Assembly (NCBI GenBank): GCA_032718475.1
Contig: JAUCBJ010004529.1
Span: 1-64,000, forward strand
Direction: 5' to 3'
Source of the DNA: Nemertoderma westbladi
Taxonomy: Eukaryota; Xenacoelomorpha; Nemertodermatida; Nemertodermatidae
Length of the DNA: 64,000 nt
This document shows positions 1 through 11,928 of the stretch, piece by piece. The translations under genes were made by a program, and so were the position numbers. The first letter of the stretch is position 1. Each line of letters starts with the position of its first letter. The notes under the pieces are model-generated. The model ran no database searches and was not told the DNA's origin. It was given only the letters and a program-made list of their open reading frames with translations.

Positions 1-1647
1 AAGGCAAAATGAAATGACTTCTCGCAGAGATATTTCGATTGAATATCGAAACAAACTTATTTAGTTGGGTGGGATTGGAACTTGTATCGTGTATTACTGC
101 TTTACATTATCGGTTAAATAACACATACTCAAAATTGGAAGTTCTTTGTAGAGAAATAATGGAATAATGCACTTGATACGTTTGTTGTAATTTGCAAAGT
201 TAAAATTTGTCATCCTCATCCATCAATAATTGATAAGTTAATAGTATCCTTGGGTTATATAGGGATTCGCTATACGCATGAAGGACATCGGATCTCATCT
301 CGCGTTGATGTCGGGATCAGATGGAGGATGGTATATAAATTCTGGTAAATATTAATGAATATTAGATGAACAGCTCTGCTCTATGAGTAAGTTTTTGGTC
401 AGGTCAGGATGTTACTGCATTGTGGTTAAACTCATGTTAATTATAAGCTATCTGGTGTTTAAGTAATAATATATTGTATAGTAAAATTATAATTTTTATA
501 CGATTTTCGAGGTAACCTCATAAATGTTGACTAAGAAATATGCGATATCGCGATAATAGTAAGTTTGGAATTCATCTCCGAATACGGAATCCTTAGTAAG
601 ACACAATATATACCCATTTCTAGCTCAGTGACAAGTGAATAGAATTGCATCTGATTAATCTGTGGTCGTTGTCATAGTAATAGGCTACGATTCACTTAAC
701 ATATCACAATTTATATATGACTATAATATGACGCAAATCCCTAATTGATAGTTGTACCATGGCCCACGTATAATACAGAACGGTGGTTTTTGTGGTATTT
801 AGATTTTCAATTTATCTAAAGTTTTAAGCAATTCCAGGCTTTTTTTTTTAAATAATCTTAACAATTCTAAATTTTTTTTTCGCTTTCGCTTTCCAACGAG
901 ACATACATCCCTGTGTGCGGTACTTTTCTCACGAGATATTAGCAATTCCAACATTAACAAATTTTGTGGGTCACCTTGTCCTTTACTCATTCGGATGCCT
1001 GATATTCCATTAACACTTTTTTTTGATCTTTTTAAACTTTTTATTTGTGCGTTATTTTCACATGATTATTTCAAAAATAAATTGGATTATTATTTTAGCT
1101 TAATTTCCTTCAACTATCTTCCATTATTTATTAATGCTTCTAAATATAATTTTAAGGTAGATGGATAGATAGCCGAGCCGTATATAATTTTTTATTTGTT
1201 TAGAACATAATTTATTTATTATTGTTGTAACTTATAGGTTTGCTTCAAATGTAATTAATGGTGCAAAACTTTATGTAATTATAATACAATGTATTGTAAG
1301 GATGTGTTTATTTGTATCTGTCAGTTTAATAATTTATTCCCCCCCCCCCCCGTGTCTTGAATTCTATTTTGTGTTTGTGTAACTGAGTTATCGTAGTGTT
1401 TATTGTGTAAATGTTATATGAATAGCTCGTAATTTCCCCTCCCAACAATTACATAATTCTATTTATGAATATTGAACGATTTACAGGACTGGTCAATTAC
1501 TATGTTCCATTGTTTTCATAACCCCGGGGTTGAAGAATTTTCCACTGGTACAATGCTTACTCTTTATGGACTATAATATTGTATGAATGCGTGAGAAGCC
1601 CAACTGACAAACACCAAAACTATGTTTTATAGTGGGTTTAAACAGGA
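1..1647. other. gene-free AT-rich stretch
   Basis: No reading frame here looks like a protein. The sequence is AT-rich, with a T-rich patch around 840-890 and a run of about 13 C at 1339-1351. It leads into the minisatellite that follows. I see no RNA gene or transposon end in it. Confidence 0.5.
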
Positions 1648-3520
1648 ATAGGTGGTATCATAATGTCTTACAGGAATGCGGCCCAGGTCACTGGTGGTGG
1701 TATTGTAACGTCTTACAGGAATGCCGGCCCAGGTCACTGGTGGTGGTATTGTAACGTCTTACAGGAATGCGGCCCAGGTCACTGGTGGTATCATAACGTC
1801 TTACAGGAATGCGGCCCAGGTCACTGGTGGTATCGTAACGTCTTACAGGAATGTCGGCCCAGAGTCACTGGTGGTATCGTAACGTCTTACAGGAATGCGG
1901 CCCAGGTCACTGGTGGTATCGTAACGTCTTACAGGAATGCGGCCCAGGTCACTGGTGGTATCGTAACGTCTTACAGGAATGTCGGCCCAGGTCACTGGTG
2001 GTATCGTAACGTCTTACAGGAATGCCGGCCCAGGTCACTGGTGGTATCGTAACGTCTTACAGGAATGCGGCCCCAGGTCACTGGTGGTATCGTAACGTCT
2101 TACAGGAATGCGGCCCAGGTCAGTGGTGGTATCGTAACGTCTTACAGGAATGCCGGCCCAGGTCACTGGTGGTATCGTAACGTCTTACAGGAATGCCGGC
2201 CCAGGTAACTGGTGGTATCGTAACGTCTTACAGGAATGCGGCCCCAGGTCACTGGTGGTATCGTAACGTCTTACAGGAATGCCGGCCCAGGTCACTGGTG
2301 GTATCGTAACGTCTTACAGGAATGCGACCCAGGTCACTGGTGGTATCATAACGTCTTACAGGAATGCCGGCCCAGGTCACTGGTGGTATCGTAACGTCTT
2401 ACAGGAATGTCGGCCCAGGTCACTGGTGGTATCGTAACGTCTTACAGGAATGCGGCCCAGGTCGGGTGGTATCGTAACGTCTTACAGGAATGCCGGCCCA
2501 GGTCACTGGTGGTATCGTAACGTCTTACAGGAATGCGACCCAGGTCACTGGTGGTATCATAACGTCTTACAGGAATGCCGGCCCAGGTCACTGGTGGTAT
2601 CGTAACGTCTTACAGGAATGCCGGCCCAGGTCACTGGTGGTATCGTAACGTCTTACAGGAATGCCGGCCCAGGTCACTGGTGGTATCGTAACGTCTTACA
2701 GGAATGCCGGCCCAGGTAACTGGTGGTATCGTAACGTCTTACAGGAATGTCGGCCCAGGTCACTGGTGGTATCGTAACGTCTTACAGGATTGCCGGCCCC
2801 AGGTCACTGGTGGTATCGTAACGTCTTACAGGAATGCGGCCCCAGGTCACTGGTGGTATCGTAACGTCTTACAGGAATGCGGCCCCAGGTCACTGGTGGT
2901 ATCGTAACGTCTTACAGGAATGCGGCCCAGGTCACTGGTGGTATCGTAACGTCTTACAGGAATGCCGGCCCAGGTCACTGGTGGTATCGTAACGTCTTAC
3001 AGGAATGCGGCCCAGGTCACTGGTGGTATCGTAACGTCTTACAGGAATGCGGCCCAGGTCACTGGTGGTATCGTAACGTCTTACAGGAATGCGGCCCAGG
3101 TCACTGGTGGTATCATAACGTCTTACAGGAATGCGGCCCAGGTCACTGGTGGTATCGTAACGTCTTACAGGAATGCGGCCCCAGGTCACTGGTGGTATCA
3201 TAACGTCTTACAGGAATGCGGCCCCAGGTCACTGGTGGTATCGTAACGTCTTACAGGAATGCGGCCCAGGTCATTGGTGGTATCATAACGTCTTACAGGA
3301 ATGCGGCCCAGGTCATTGGTGGTATCATAACGTCTTACAGGAATGCGGCCCAGGTCACTGGTGGTATCGTAACGTCTTACAGGAATGCGGCCCAGGTCAC
3401 TGGTGGTATCATAACGTCTTACAGGAATGCGGCCCAGGTCACTGGTGGTATCTTAACGTCTTATAGGAATGTCGGCCCAGGTCGGGTGGTATCATAACGT
3501 CTTGCAGGATTTCGGCCCAG
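1648..3520. repeat. minisatellite, 42/43 bp unit, about 43 copies
   Basis: A near-perfect tandem array of a unit containing GGTCACTGGTGGTATCGTAA followed by CGTCTTACAGGAATGCGGCC. Most units are 42 bp; variants with GCCGGCC, GTCGGCC or an extra C are 43 bp. Other variants are CATAAC for CGTAAC, GCGACCC for GCGGCCC, GTAACTGG for GTCACTGG, and a shortened GTCGGGTGG unit. Rare variants recur at fixed distances: GCGACCC at 2324 and 2534 (210 bp, five units), and the GTAACTGG unit near 2204 and 2715 (about 12 units). This shows duplication of multi-unit blocks. The 42 bp unit is a multiple of three and has no stop in some frames, so the apparent open frames on both strands are by-products. Confidence 0.97.
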
Positions 3521-4217
3521 GCATACTTAACTAAAAAATCTACTGTTGCGCAACACTATCATTATGAAAGTGACAAGCGGCATTTCATATTATATTTTAA
3601 TTCTGGCGATACTTCTGAATTGTACAGACACTGAGCTTTATGTACCGGTAAGGATTGTTTGGTTTTGAGTCAATTTATCAAATTTTGCCACTACTAGGTG
3701 GCACAAAACTGCATCAATTCAAAAGTCTAACGATCACATTAATTAACTGACAATCGAAGTCGAAGCCAAGGACAACTTTACTATATTGTAGCGCCATCCC
3801 TGCAGTAGAGATTTCAGCCAATCAGGGCTTTCTTTGGAAATTTGATGAGGGCGCTGTCGGCGCCATCAACCAAATTTTATATGGCGCCAGGCGCCACAGA
3901 AAATCCCCCCCCCCCCCCCTTCTGTCACAAAAAGTCAAGAAACCTCCACCCCCACCCCCACCCCCCCCCCCCCCCCCCCCCCTCGTGCGTGATATACTTT
4001 ATGAACGCTTCCTATAACATATAATTAATATTATGAAAATGAATGAAAAGGACTAGAATTGCTCAACATCATGGTAACGTTCCGGTATACCTAAAATATG
4101 TGAGAATTCAAAACCTAACAAATAATTTTAGTCCTTTTCATTATTTTATTCTTTATCCTGTTTAAATTTATGTTTTATAAATAAATAAAATAAATACATA
4201 AATAAACTTATACGTTA
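3521..4217. other. gene-free stretch with C-rich tracts and MITE-like fragments
   Basis: There is no convincing gene. GGCGCC-rich sequence (3790-3900) is followed by C runs at about 3906-3919 and 3961-3982. Right after the second run comes ATACTTTATGAACG, which resembles the right end of the element at 11929-12315 and marks a partial copy of that family. At 4036-4148 the sequence ATGAAAAGGACTA is repeated in inverted orientation about 100 bp apart, a possible very short MITE. Confidence 0.45.
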
Positions 4218-4770
4218 GGCCCCCATCACACGGTGCAACTTAGCAACTAGTTCCTGGACCCCTGTAACAGGCTGAGATAACTCCCCAACCAAATATGACT
4301 CCCAGTCTTCTCAGCCTAGGCTGAGAACACTCCCCAGTTTTCTCCCTAGATTTCTTAATTAACAGAAAGGTGCACCCCCTCACACACCTAAACTTGTTGC
4401 TGGAGTCCTCACACATAGAAACAAGTTTGGGAAACAAGTTGCAGCAACAGGTTTCTGTGTGTGAGGGGGTCCAGCAACAAATTTCAGAAACAATTTTCTG
4501 GAACAAGTTTCTGTGTCTGTGTTGTGTGTGAGGGGTCCAGCAACAAGTTTCAGAAACAAGTTGCAGCAACACGTTTCTGTGTGTGAGGGGGTCCAGCAAC
4601 AAGTTTTTTGAGAAACAATTTTCTGGAACAAGTTTCAGTGTCTGTGTGTGAGGGGTCCAGCAACAAGTTTCAGAATCAAGTTGCAGCAACACGTTTCTGT
4701 GTGTGAGGGGGTCCAGCAACAAGTTTCAGAAACAAGTTGCAGAAACAAGTTGCTCCGTGTGAGGGGTGCC
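4218..4770. mobile_element. non-autonomous PIF/Harbinger-like MITE (553 bp)
   Basis: The ends are 24 bp inverted repeats with 21 matches: the left end starts GGCCCCCATCACACGG and the right end, read inwards, starts GGCACCCCTCACACGG. TTA lies immediately outside both ends (4215-4217 and 4771-4773), matching the TWA target duplication known for PIF/Harbinger. The interior is built from several copies of a roughly 60-120 bp unit containing GTGTGAGGGGGTCCAGCAAC and GTTTCAGAAACAAGTTGCAG, so the terminal sequence has been multiplied inwards. There is no transposase; the 160-codon minus-strand frame over this region is repeat translation. The superfamily call rests on the TSD and end sequence only. 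Confidence 0.72.
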
Positions 4771-4773
4771 TTA

Positions 4774-6399
4774 AGGTTTCAAATTCAATTTTTGTAATTT
4801 TAATTAAAATAAACGTAAACTATTTGAAGAGTCAACGATGTTTTTGTAACTAACTAAATTCGCAGTGACAAGTTAATAAAACCACTTTAATTAACTACAT
4901 AAAATTATATGACAACGTAACTAGTTTGAACGTTCAAATAATGTGCCCACCCCACCACCTCAAACAGTTTGAGTCTGTGTGTGGGTATCGATGTTTATTT
5001 AAATGTTTTTTATATTAATATTTTTTTAATACCGATACTGTACTGTTAACCGAGAATATGCATGACGAATGTCGGAGATATCCGATGGCGTTGTTGGCGC
5101 CATCGAGCTTCCTGCCAATGGCGCCACATTTAGCGCCAAAAAACACTGGCCAAGAGAGAGGAAGGAGCCTTCGAGTTGTCTCAGGTGTCTTTACACTTTT
5201 TGGTATCACTTTTTGTTTTGAATGCCCAACGATTTTAGTGTGATTTCAAATCTATATGGAATAAGTTTCCCCTTTTAAGGAATTTACAATCCCTTATCTG
5301 CTATCTACTCACTGGCGACTGACTGCTTGCATTACCACAAAATCAACACCTCATTGAGTAACGTTCACGTAATCACTAAACTGCGTTTTATATGGTAGAT
5401 TTTATTGTACTCCGAAATTAGATTTAGATTGTAACATTATTAAATTTTTAAGGCATGCATGATTGGCTGTTCCGATTCTTGTTGCTAGGATACACAAAAC
5501 AGTAGTAGAGCCAACATTGAACTAAGTTCAATGTGTGATTTATGATTGCAGTAGCGCGCTCGTGACTAATTTCCTGTAATCCTGCATGTCGAGGACAATC
5601 TTATAAACTCCCTCCAATGTTGTAATATTTTGAAGATTATTTTTTACTTTGTAATAATACATTGGTAAGCCGTTTTTTTGTTGTAGATTAGGCCTGCGTA
5701 TTATGTTCGTTAAGCTAAACTTTGCTGGTTTTCTTTCTTTCAGCTTAATAAGCAGCCCTTGCTTTGGCATAATATTACAATGAGTTACACATCGTGAAAC
5801 CTGCGTTGGCGTAAGGTAGCTGTTTTGGTAGCATGTTTTTTTATTGTATTGTGCTGCCTACACAATGGTTCAATAGTTGTACGGCTGCTCCATACCAAAG
5901 CCCAGTACCGGTAACTTAAATAAAGGGCAGCCGTGTTGACCTATTTGTAACTAATCCTACTGTAGTTGCAACGTACAGTATGTTTATTGTAAAGTCAACT
6001 GTAAATTGTGTCTATCAAGGACCAAAATATAACGGCAATTTAAACATTCAAGCAACGTACGTTTGTCATTAAGTCATACATTAACGGTTGATGATTTTGT
6101 TTAAGCTAATAATAATTGCGATTATAATTTATATTTTGGTTATTCCTACATATTGTAATTAACGCAGATTGTTGAATTTTATTTTTTATTTTAGTGGTTG
6201 GTTTGGTGTTTTTCTTGGTTGGTGAATGTTATCCAGAATATTGATTTACTGTCCCGTACCTAACGATACACTCCATGCCAAGATATTTCATTGAATAATA
6301 TGCAGAGAAGGACATCTTATTAATAACTATTTTCATAATAACAATTGGAAAATTTATCAATATTTTAGCGCGCAGAAATGACAAAACAATCCAACATAA
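4774..6399. other. gene-free region upstream of FAM184
   Basis: There is no supported gene. Short frames at 5015-5243 overlap a GGCGCC-rich patch (5085-5140) that resembles sequence near 3790-3900, so this is probably a dispersed repeat fragment. The FAM184 5' UTR and promoter presumably lie towards the right end, but no core promoter element is distinctive enough to call. Confidence 0.4.
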
Positions 6400-6565
6400 T
6401 ACCGTATTTACTCGAATAAGAGCCTGGGCGTTTAAGTTTATAAATTGCTAATTGGGGAGGCGTTTATTCTAGGGGGGCGTTAATTCGGGGAAGGCGTTTA
6501 AGTTGCTAGTTTGATGATAAGAGGGGCGTTAATTCGAGGGGGGCTCTTATCGAGTAAATACGTTA
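6400..6565. mobile_element. small MITE in the FAM184 upstream region
   Basis: The ends are inverted copies of CGTATTTACTCGA-TAAGAGCC: left at about 6402-6424 and right at about 6541-6562. The interior is rich in GGCGTTTA and GGGCGTTAATTCG repeats. This kind of end is common in dispersed short elements of marine invertebrates, but I do not assign a superfamily. It lies about 215 bp upstream of the FAM184 start codon, so it could fall within the promoter or 5' UTR. Confidence 0.6.
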
Positions 6566-6780
6566 AATAATGAATTTACTGATGGGAATTTTGGAATTCC
6601 AAGGTTTTCATTCACATTATCATTTTATATCAATCAATAATTTTCTCAATTGCATACTAATAATCAATTATACACAATACAATTTCGTAGGGGCCTACTG
6701 TACATACAGTATGCACGCTATGCATTACATTTGAAACATAAATCGATCATTGGCATTGTTTATATAATTATTTCGCCAAT

Positions 6781-9700
6781 ATGTCTTTCTACCAATACAG
6801 TGCCAATAAGATAGGCGGTGTCAGTTGTTCGGCCACCAGCATTATGGAGCTTTCGCCCGACCTCCATCTCAAGATGTCCAAGAAGATCGCCCAACTTACC
6901 AAAGTGGTTTATTCCTTAAACACCAAAAACGATGAACACGAGGCCCTGGTCGATAGCCTACAAGATCAATTCGATGAGGAACGGAAAGCTATCGATTTAG
7001 AAACCAAGGCGAAACTGCAGTTCTACGCGATGCAAATCGGGAATGAGTCGGAACAGAAGCGGTTGATCGACCGATTGAAACAGTTGTTGGAGGACCACAG
7101 TGAAGCCAAGGCCAGTGCAATGCGCTCATTCGATGAATACAAACAACAGGTTGCTCAACGTGAGAAGCAGACAGATGAGATACATTCACATGAGATAGAC
7201 CAACTTACCAGCGAGATAAATAAAATTAAAAGGGAATTCGAGGCTAGAATTTCCGAATTTGAGATATTGAAAGATAAAATGCGCGAAATTTCCAACGATA
7301 ATTTCGAACAATTGCGAACAAAATTCAAGAAAGAAGTGACGTCATTGGAAGTTCAGATTGAAATGGAAAGAAGAAAAACAGATGAAAAACAAAGTTCTGC
7401 GGTTGCTCGCCTCCAAAAGGAAGTTGATACTTTAACCGAAAAGTGCAAATGTTTAAAAAACGAAAAGACTACAATTCTACGCGAGTTTGAAGATAAACTT
7501 ATGAAGGCGAAAAGTTTATATGAATCCGAAATGGTGAGTGATCGAAATAAGCTAATTTTTGAGAACTCCAGGAATCTAAAACAACAAGAAGATTCTCTAA
7601 ACGCCGAATCTGAACGAAAAATCTCCCATGTCAGGAAGGAAATGGGGGACATTAAATATCAGCTAGAAGCTGCCGAAGAGGAGATTGAAGGCTATAAAGC
7701 TAGTTTATATGAGGCGCAAAGTAAACTAGATGCAATGAGTTCAACGACAAATTCAGTAGAAAGTAAACTGAATGCCAGTCAACGTGAACAAGACGCTGCT
7801 ACGAAGAGGACGTCCCATCTCGAGGCTCAACTCGCGAAACTAACATTGACTGTTTCACAACAGAAAGCTGAATTAGAGGAAAAGATAGCGTCCATTAAAA
7901 CACACGAAATAGCGAAACATAAACTCGAAACTCAGGTCCAAAAGCTCGAAAATGAATTGTCGAAACTGCTCACATCACAGGCCCAACTCGAGCGTCAAAA
8001 AACACTACTTGAGCAACATCGTAACGACGAAGACACTTCTCAACTGCAACGTTTAAAGCAGTCACTCCATTTGCTGAAAGAGGAAAACAGCAACCTGCGA
8101 AATGATTATCAAAATGAAGTGTCATCTTTAAAAATTGAAACTGAAAAATTGTTGGCAACAATGAAAGCTGATCATACTAAAGAACTTGAAGAGCAAAATG
8201 ATATGTATAAATCGACTATTAGTGAACTAAATGCCAATTCAGATAGTTGTATTGCTAACTTGGAAATTGATTTAATGAAAAGGCATAAAAATGAACTCGA
8301 ACAAGAGAAACTAGCTGCCGATAAAATTATACTTGATAAAGATAATAAAATAAATGATTTATCATCAAAGGAGACAGATTTACAAACAGAATGCACACGA
8401 TTGCGTAACGATTTGAAGACCAGAGATTCGGAACTTAATGTATCATTTGTGCAGCTGAAGGAAATTGGTGACACTAAAGATAATATGGAGAAAGAACTCA
8501 AGAATACTATGAACGAATTAAAAATAACACAGATCAAAATAGAAAATATGGAAAGCAATATTAGCCAATTGGAAGACGAATACAAATCTCGATTAGCATC
8601 GGAAAAGGAAGCCAACAGTAAGAGATTGAATGTAGCTGATAAACAATTCGATGAAAGGTTGAAATCTGAGTGTGAAAAACTAAAACTGCAATTAAATAAA
8701 ACTTATGAAACTGAAAAAAACAGAGAGTTTGAGAATTTGCGTGTAGTCAAGGAAAAGGAGATACAAAAAGTGAAAGTAGATGGAGATATGAAACAACTTG
8801 ATTTAATTCAAAAAATGAAAGAACTTGAAAGAAATATCCTGAATATTAAGCGAGATAATGTCAGCCATTTTGAGAAGTTATCGTTTACACACACACAGGA
8901 GAAAACTGACTTGCAGAACCAGCTGGAAATTCTTGAGAAATCGCATCAAGATGAAATGCGACATTACAAGGAAACTTATGGACAAGAAATTCAGGAAGTA
9001 CATGGAAAATTGGAAAGGGAAAGGACTGAATTACTGGTTCAATTAAAAAAGCAACACAAAGATGAAATGACGAAACAAGTGGAGATGTCAGCAGCTGCTT
9101 CGGATGCATTGAAAGATGTATTTGAACGAAAAGAAAAAGAAAACCTAGTCAAACGTACAAGGGAACACAACCAAGCCATTGAAAAACTTAAACAAGAATT
9201 GTCTAACAAATATGAAATAGACGTTGAAAAGTTGAACAAAGATTATAAGCTAAAAGTAAAAACTTGTAAAAACGAAATGGAACTTGTAAATGAAGGCAAA
9301 GAGAAATTAAAAGACAATTATGAGTCTAAGTTTAAGGAGCTTAATGAAGTTATTTATAATAAGGAAACTAGAATCAGCAGTTTGGCTAGCAATATAGATG
9401 GTCTGAATAAAAGTATTATTACATTAAGGAGTGAAGTTGAAGTAAAAGCTGATGAGGTTATCAGAGTGAAACAGGAAGCTGTTAACAGTTACAAACGTAA
9501 AGAGGCCGAGCTCGAGAAGAAATTTGAATCTGCAATGGATAATCTGCACGGGGAACATTTGAGGGAAACTCAAGGCATGTTACAGAAATTTAACATTGAA
9601 AAGGAATTAATGGAAGACAAAGTGAATGAGTTACAGAATTCGCTTGAAGAGGCTGCTGTACGTTATCAGCAGCGTGAATCGCGTCCTGAGGATATTATAG

Positions 9701-10053
9701 CTATCAACAACCTCAGTGAAGCTCTCTCCGAGCGAGAGAAAGCACTTAGGAAACTGGCTGAGGATAAGAATTACTTCCAACGCGAATTGATCAACCGAGA
9801 GACAAATTATAATAAAATGTTCAACACCAACGTTCAAGTCGGAGTGATGAACCCGCTGGGAGGGCGACCGCGTAAGCGAGGCGGTTCCGATATTCGGTTG
9901 ACGCAACAGCGGTCGTCGGCCCCCAGTCTAGAGCCCCTCCCGCAAACACCGCCGATACACGCGGACAAACTCAACCGCAATCGGCCCCTCCCAGACACCC
10001 AGAGTTCGGTCCCCCATCGGCCTCCGTCGCAACCGAGGACCTTCCTCGGATGA
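6781..10053 (+). CDS. FAM184: FAM184-family long coiled-coil protein (1090 aa, single exon)
   Basis: The frame starts with a short variable N terminus, followed at about residues 29-52 by the conserved block containing LHLKMSKKIAQLTKV and LNTKNDEHE that marks FAM184A/B. Residues from about 50 to 960 are almost continuous heptad-type coiled coil rich in E, K, Q and L. The conserved C-terminal block (about 965-1027) has ESRPEDI, LAEDKNYFQ and LINRETNYNKMFN, ending in VGVMNPL. A basic, proline-rich tail follows and ends in RTFLG. The start is supported by an in-frame stop at 6739-6741 and by the family N terminus. Length is close to the vertebrate proteins, although the extreme C terminus looks shorter. 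Vertebrate FAM184 genes have many exons; here the whole protein is one uninterrupted frame, so it is either an intron-poor lineage form or an old functional retrocopy. The molecular role of the family is not established; a structural or scaffolding role is only inferred from the coiled coil. Confidence 0.93.
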   Translation: MSFYQYSANKIGGVSCSATSIMELSPDLHLKMSKKIAQLTKVVYSLNTKNDEHEALVDSLQDQFDEERKAIDLETKAKLQFYAMQIGNESEQKRLIDRLKQLLEDHSEAKASAMRSFDEYKQQVAQREKQTDEIHSHEIDQLTSEINKIKREFEARISEFEILKDKMREISNDNFEQLRTKFKKEVTSLEVQIEMERRKTDEKQSSAVARLQKEVDTLTEKCKCLKNEKTTILREFEDKLMKAKSLYESEMVSDRNKLIFENSRNLKQQEDSLNAESERKISHVRKEMGDIKYQLEAAEEEIEGYKASLYEAQSKLDAMSSTTNSVESKLNASQREQDAATKRTSHLEAQLAKLTLTVSQQKAELEEKIASIKTHEIAKHKLETQVQKLENELSKLLTSQAQLERQKTLLEQHRNDEDTSQLQRLKQSLHLLKEENSNLRNDYQNEVSSLKIETEKLLATMKADHTKELEEQNDMYKSTISELNANSDSCIANLEIDLMKRHKNELEQEKLAADKIILDKDNKINDLSSKETDLQTECTRLRNDLKTRDSELNVSFVQLKEIGDTKDNMEKELKNTMNELKITQIKIENMESNISQLEDEYKSRLASEKEANSKRLNVADKQFDERLKSECEKLKLQLNKTYETEKNREFENLRVVKEKEIQKVKVDGDMKQLDLIQKMKELERNILNIKRDNVSHFEKLSFTHTQEKTDLQNQLEILEKSHQDEMRHYKETYGQEIQEVHGKLERERTELLVQLKKQHKDEMTKQVEMSAAASDALKDVFERKEKENLVKRTREHNQAIEKLKQELSNKYEIDVEKLNKDYKLKVKTCKNEMELVNEGKEKLKDNYESKFKELNEVIYNKETRISSLASNIDGLNKSIITLRSEVEVKADEVIRVKQEAVNSYKRKEAELEKKFESAMDNLHGEHLRETQGMLQKFNIEKELMEDKVNELQNSLEEAAVRYQQRESRPEDIIAINNLSEALSEREKALRKLAEDKNYFQRELINRETNYNKMFNTNVQVGVMNPLGGRPRKRGGSDIRLTQQRSSAPSLEPLPQTPPIHADKLNRNRPLPDTQSSVPHRPPSQPRTFLG

Positions 10054-10214
10054 CAGAGTTGGTAGACCCATCTCCTTGACAACATAAGACCTTCCTCTAA
10101 TGAAAATTTGTTCGGGTTGAGTCTTAGAAAATGTGCAACCATTATCATGACGCTTTTGGTCAATATTTCTTGTTGTAAATTTTATTATGTTCAGTTTACT
10201 TTATTTTGTTTACA

Positions 10215-10220
10215 ATTAAA
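10215..10220 (+). terminator. candidate polyadenylation signal for FAM184
   Basis: ATTAAA, the commonest variant of AATAAA, lies 162 bp after the FAM184 stop and is followed by T-rich sequence. Position and context fit, but nothing else confirms it. Confidence 0.4.
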
Positions 10221-11928
10221 TATTTTTTTACTATTTGCACATTTATGTTACTATATTACATTCATAATTTATAGATATGATCATACTAACTATTATTAGT
10301 AATAATATAATATTTGTAGTCACGACGTCCCCTATCCACTATCCTTTATTCCCCTATCTTACAATGGTTTGTGGGGCGAACGATGAAGTAAGCTGTTTAC
10401 TACTGTACCACTGTTTTAGCCGTTGTCTGTCTGTCGCCAAATGTTTGAAGGCTAATAACTCAGGACTCAGCCAACCTTTGATGAAACTAACACAAATTTG
10501 GTACACATAGAATGACGTTCTAAAGTAGAATTTGCGTGGGGCTAAGTTGCTTTTTCTTATTTAGTTCTGTGCGAAGGCTCCACGATGGTGTTGAGCGTTA
10601 AGTAGGTGACGTTACAAGGATTCGAAATCTGTACCAAAATCTAAATTTTGTCGAGAAATAGGATAAATTTTTATTAAATTACTCAAAAACATCACAATAC
10701 AAAATTCATCCTCCCCCAGGGGAAAATCTACGCAAATAACAACTGCTTACTCCCAAAAATAAAACTGTAACTTGTTCTATTGAATTTAGTTTATTGTTTT
10801 GCTGTTCTTTTCCCTAAATTTATAATTTAACATTGAGGCTAAAAATGAATTCGCCGAGATGGAATTTTCGTCAAGTTTGCCCCCCGTCTCCATTCTAGAT
10901 AGATAGAAAATGATAATGGTATGGCTAAAATGTATTCCCTTAGATGAAAACATTACTAACACTACATTATTCCCAAATGGATCCTTACATTGTAATTTCC
11001 TAAAGGAGTTTCAAGTTAATCCCCTACTTATCCCGCCTTAAACTCATTTAATATTCCTCACCTGCGACTAACAATTACTAAAACTAACACCACCGCAGCA
11101 ACATTCCCGCCTACCCCACGAATTATAGCAGAGTGAATTAAATACACTTTCGTTAACTATTTACGGAGTGGGCCATTTGATTTAGGGTACCATAACTGTG
11201 TAATTGAAATATATTGACGTTAAAACATAGATCCAGGCAGACAGTGGGAGTGTGTATTCAGAGTAGGCCTACTCAATTTCTGGGCCAGCCAATCAATGAT
11301 GAAAACAATGGTTTGTCACAATTATTGATTGACATTAATATTAAGTAAAAGTGAGAATATATATTAGATAGTATAATATATTTCTTTAAATAAATACATA
11401 CATTTAAATACATATTGTAAGTAGTAAGACTTTCTGTTATAGTATAAATATAAATATTAAAAAAATGCACCACAAATGAATTGTTTAGCAAGAATATTAC
11501 AATAATGGAAGGAAATGGAAGAAAATATTACAACATATTAAATAACATCTGTATAGGATTAAAAATAAAATGAATATTAACCAGATACTGTCTTACTGTA
11601 AACAAATTTGAAAATGCACTGTATATAGAATCAATGGTAGCAAAAACAAGTATACGGTACTGTCTTTAGCTGTTGTAACACATTGATTTAATAATTGGAA
11701 ATTATATTTTGCACCATAATTTATACATTTTAAACTCTATAATTGGTTATATGATTCATTAATGAATGAAGTAACCACTTTAATCACAACGTAATATTAT
11801 CGGTAAGGGAAGAAGAAAATATAGCTGACCTGCCTACATTACATACATTTTATAATACCTAGAACGCATGACATGCGTCCTTTCTATTGCCAACTGCCCG
11901 CGCCCGGTACGTGCAGTATGTAAGGGGT

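Noticed and set aside
1648-3520. CRISPR-like array
   Set aside because: Units abut directly with no unique spacers, no cas genes are present, and the sequence is eukaryotic; it is a minisatellite.
4240-4722. A 160-codon minus-strand frame
   Set aside because: Translation of repeated MITE sequence; no protein family resemblance.
5015-5243. Opposed 60-codon frames in a GGCGCC-rich patch
   Set aside because: No family resemblance; probably a dispersed repeat fragment.
7353-9239. Several 60-147 codon minus-strand frames under FAM184
   Set aside because: Ser/Phe-rich antisense shadows of the Lys/Glu-rich coiled-coil coding sequence.
10108-10510. Two short hydrophobic plus-strand frames after FAM184
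   Set aside because: They lie in AT-rich 3' UTR-type DNA and show no conserved motif.
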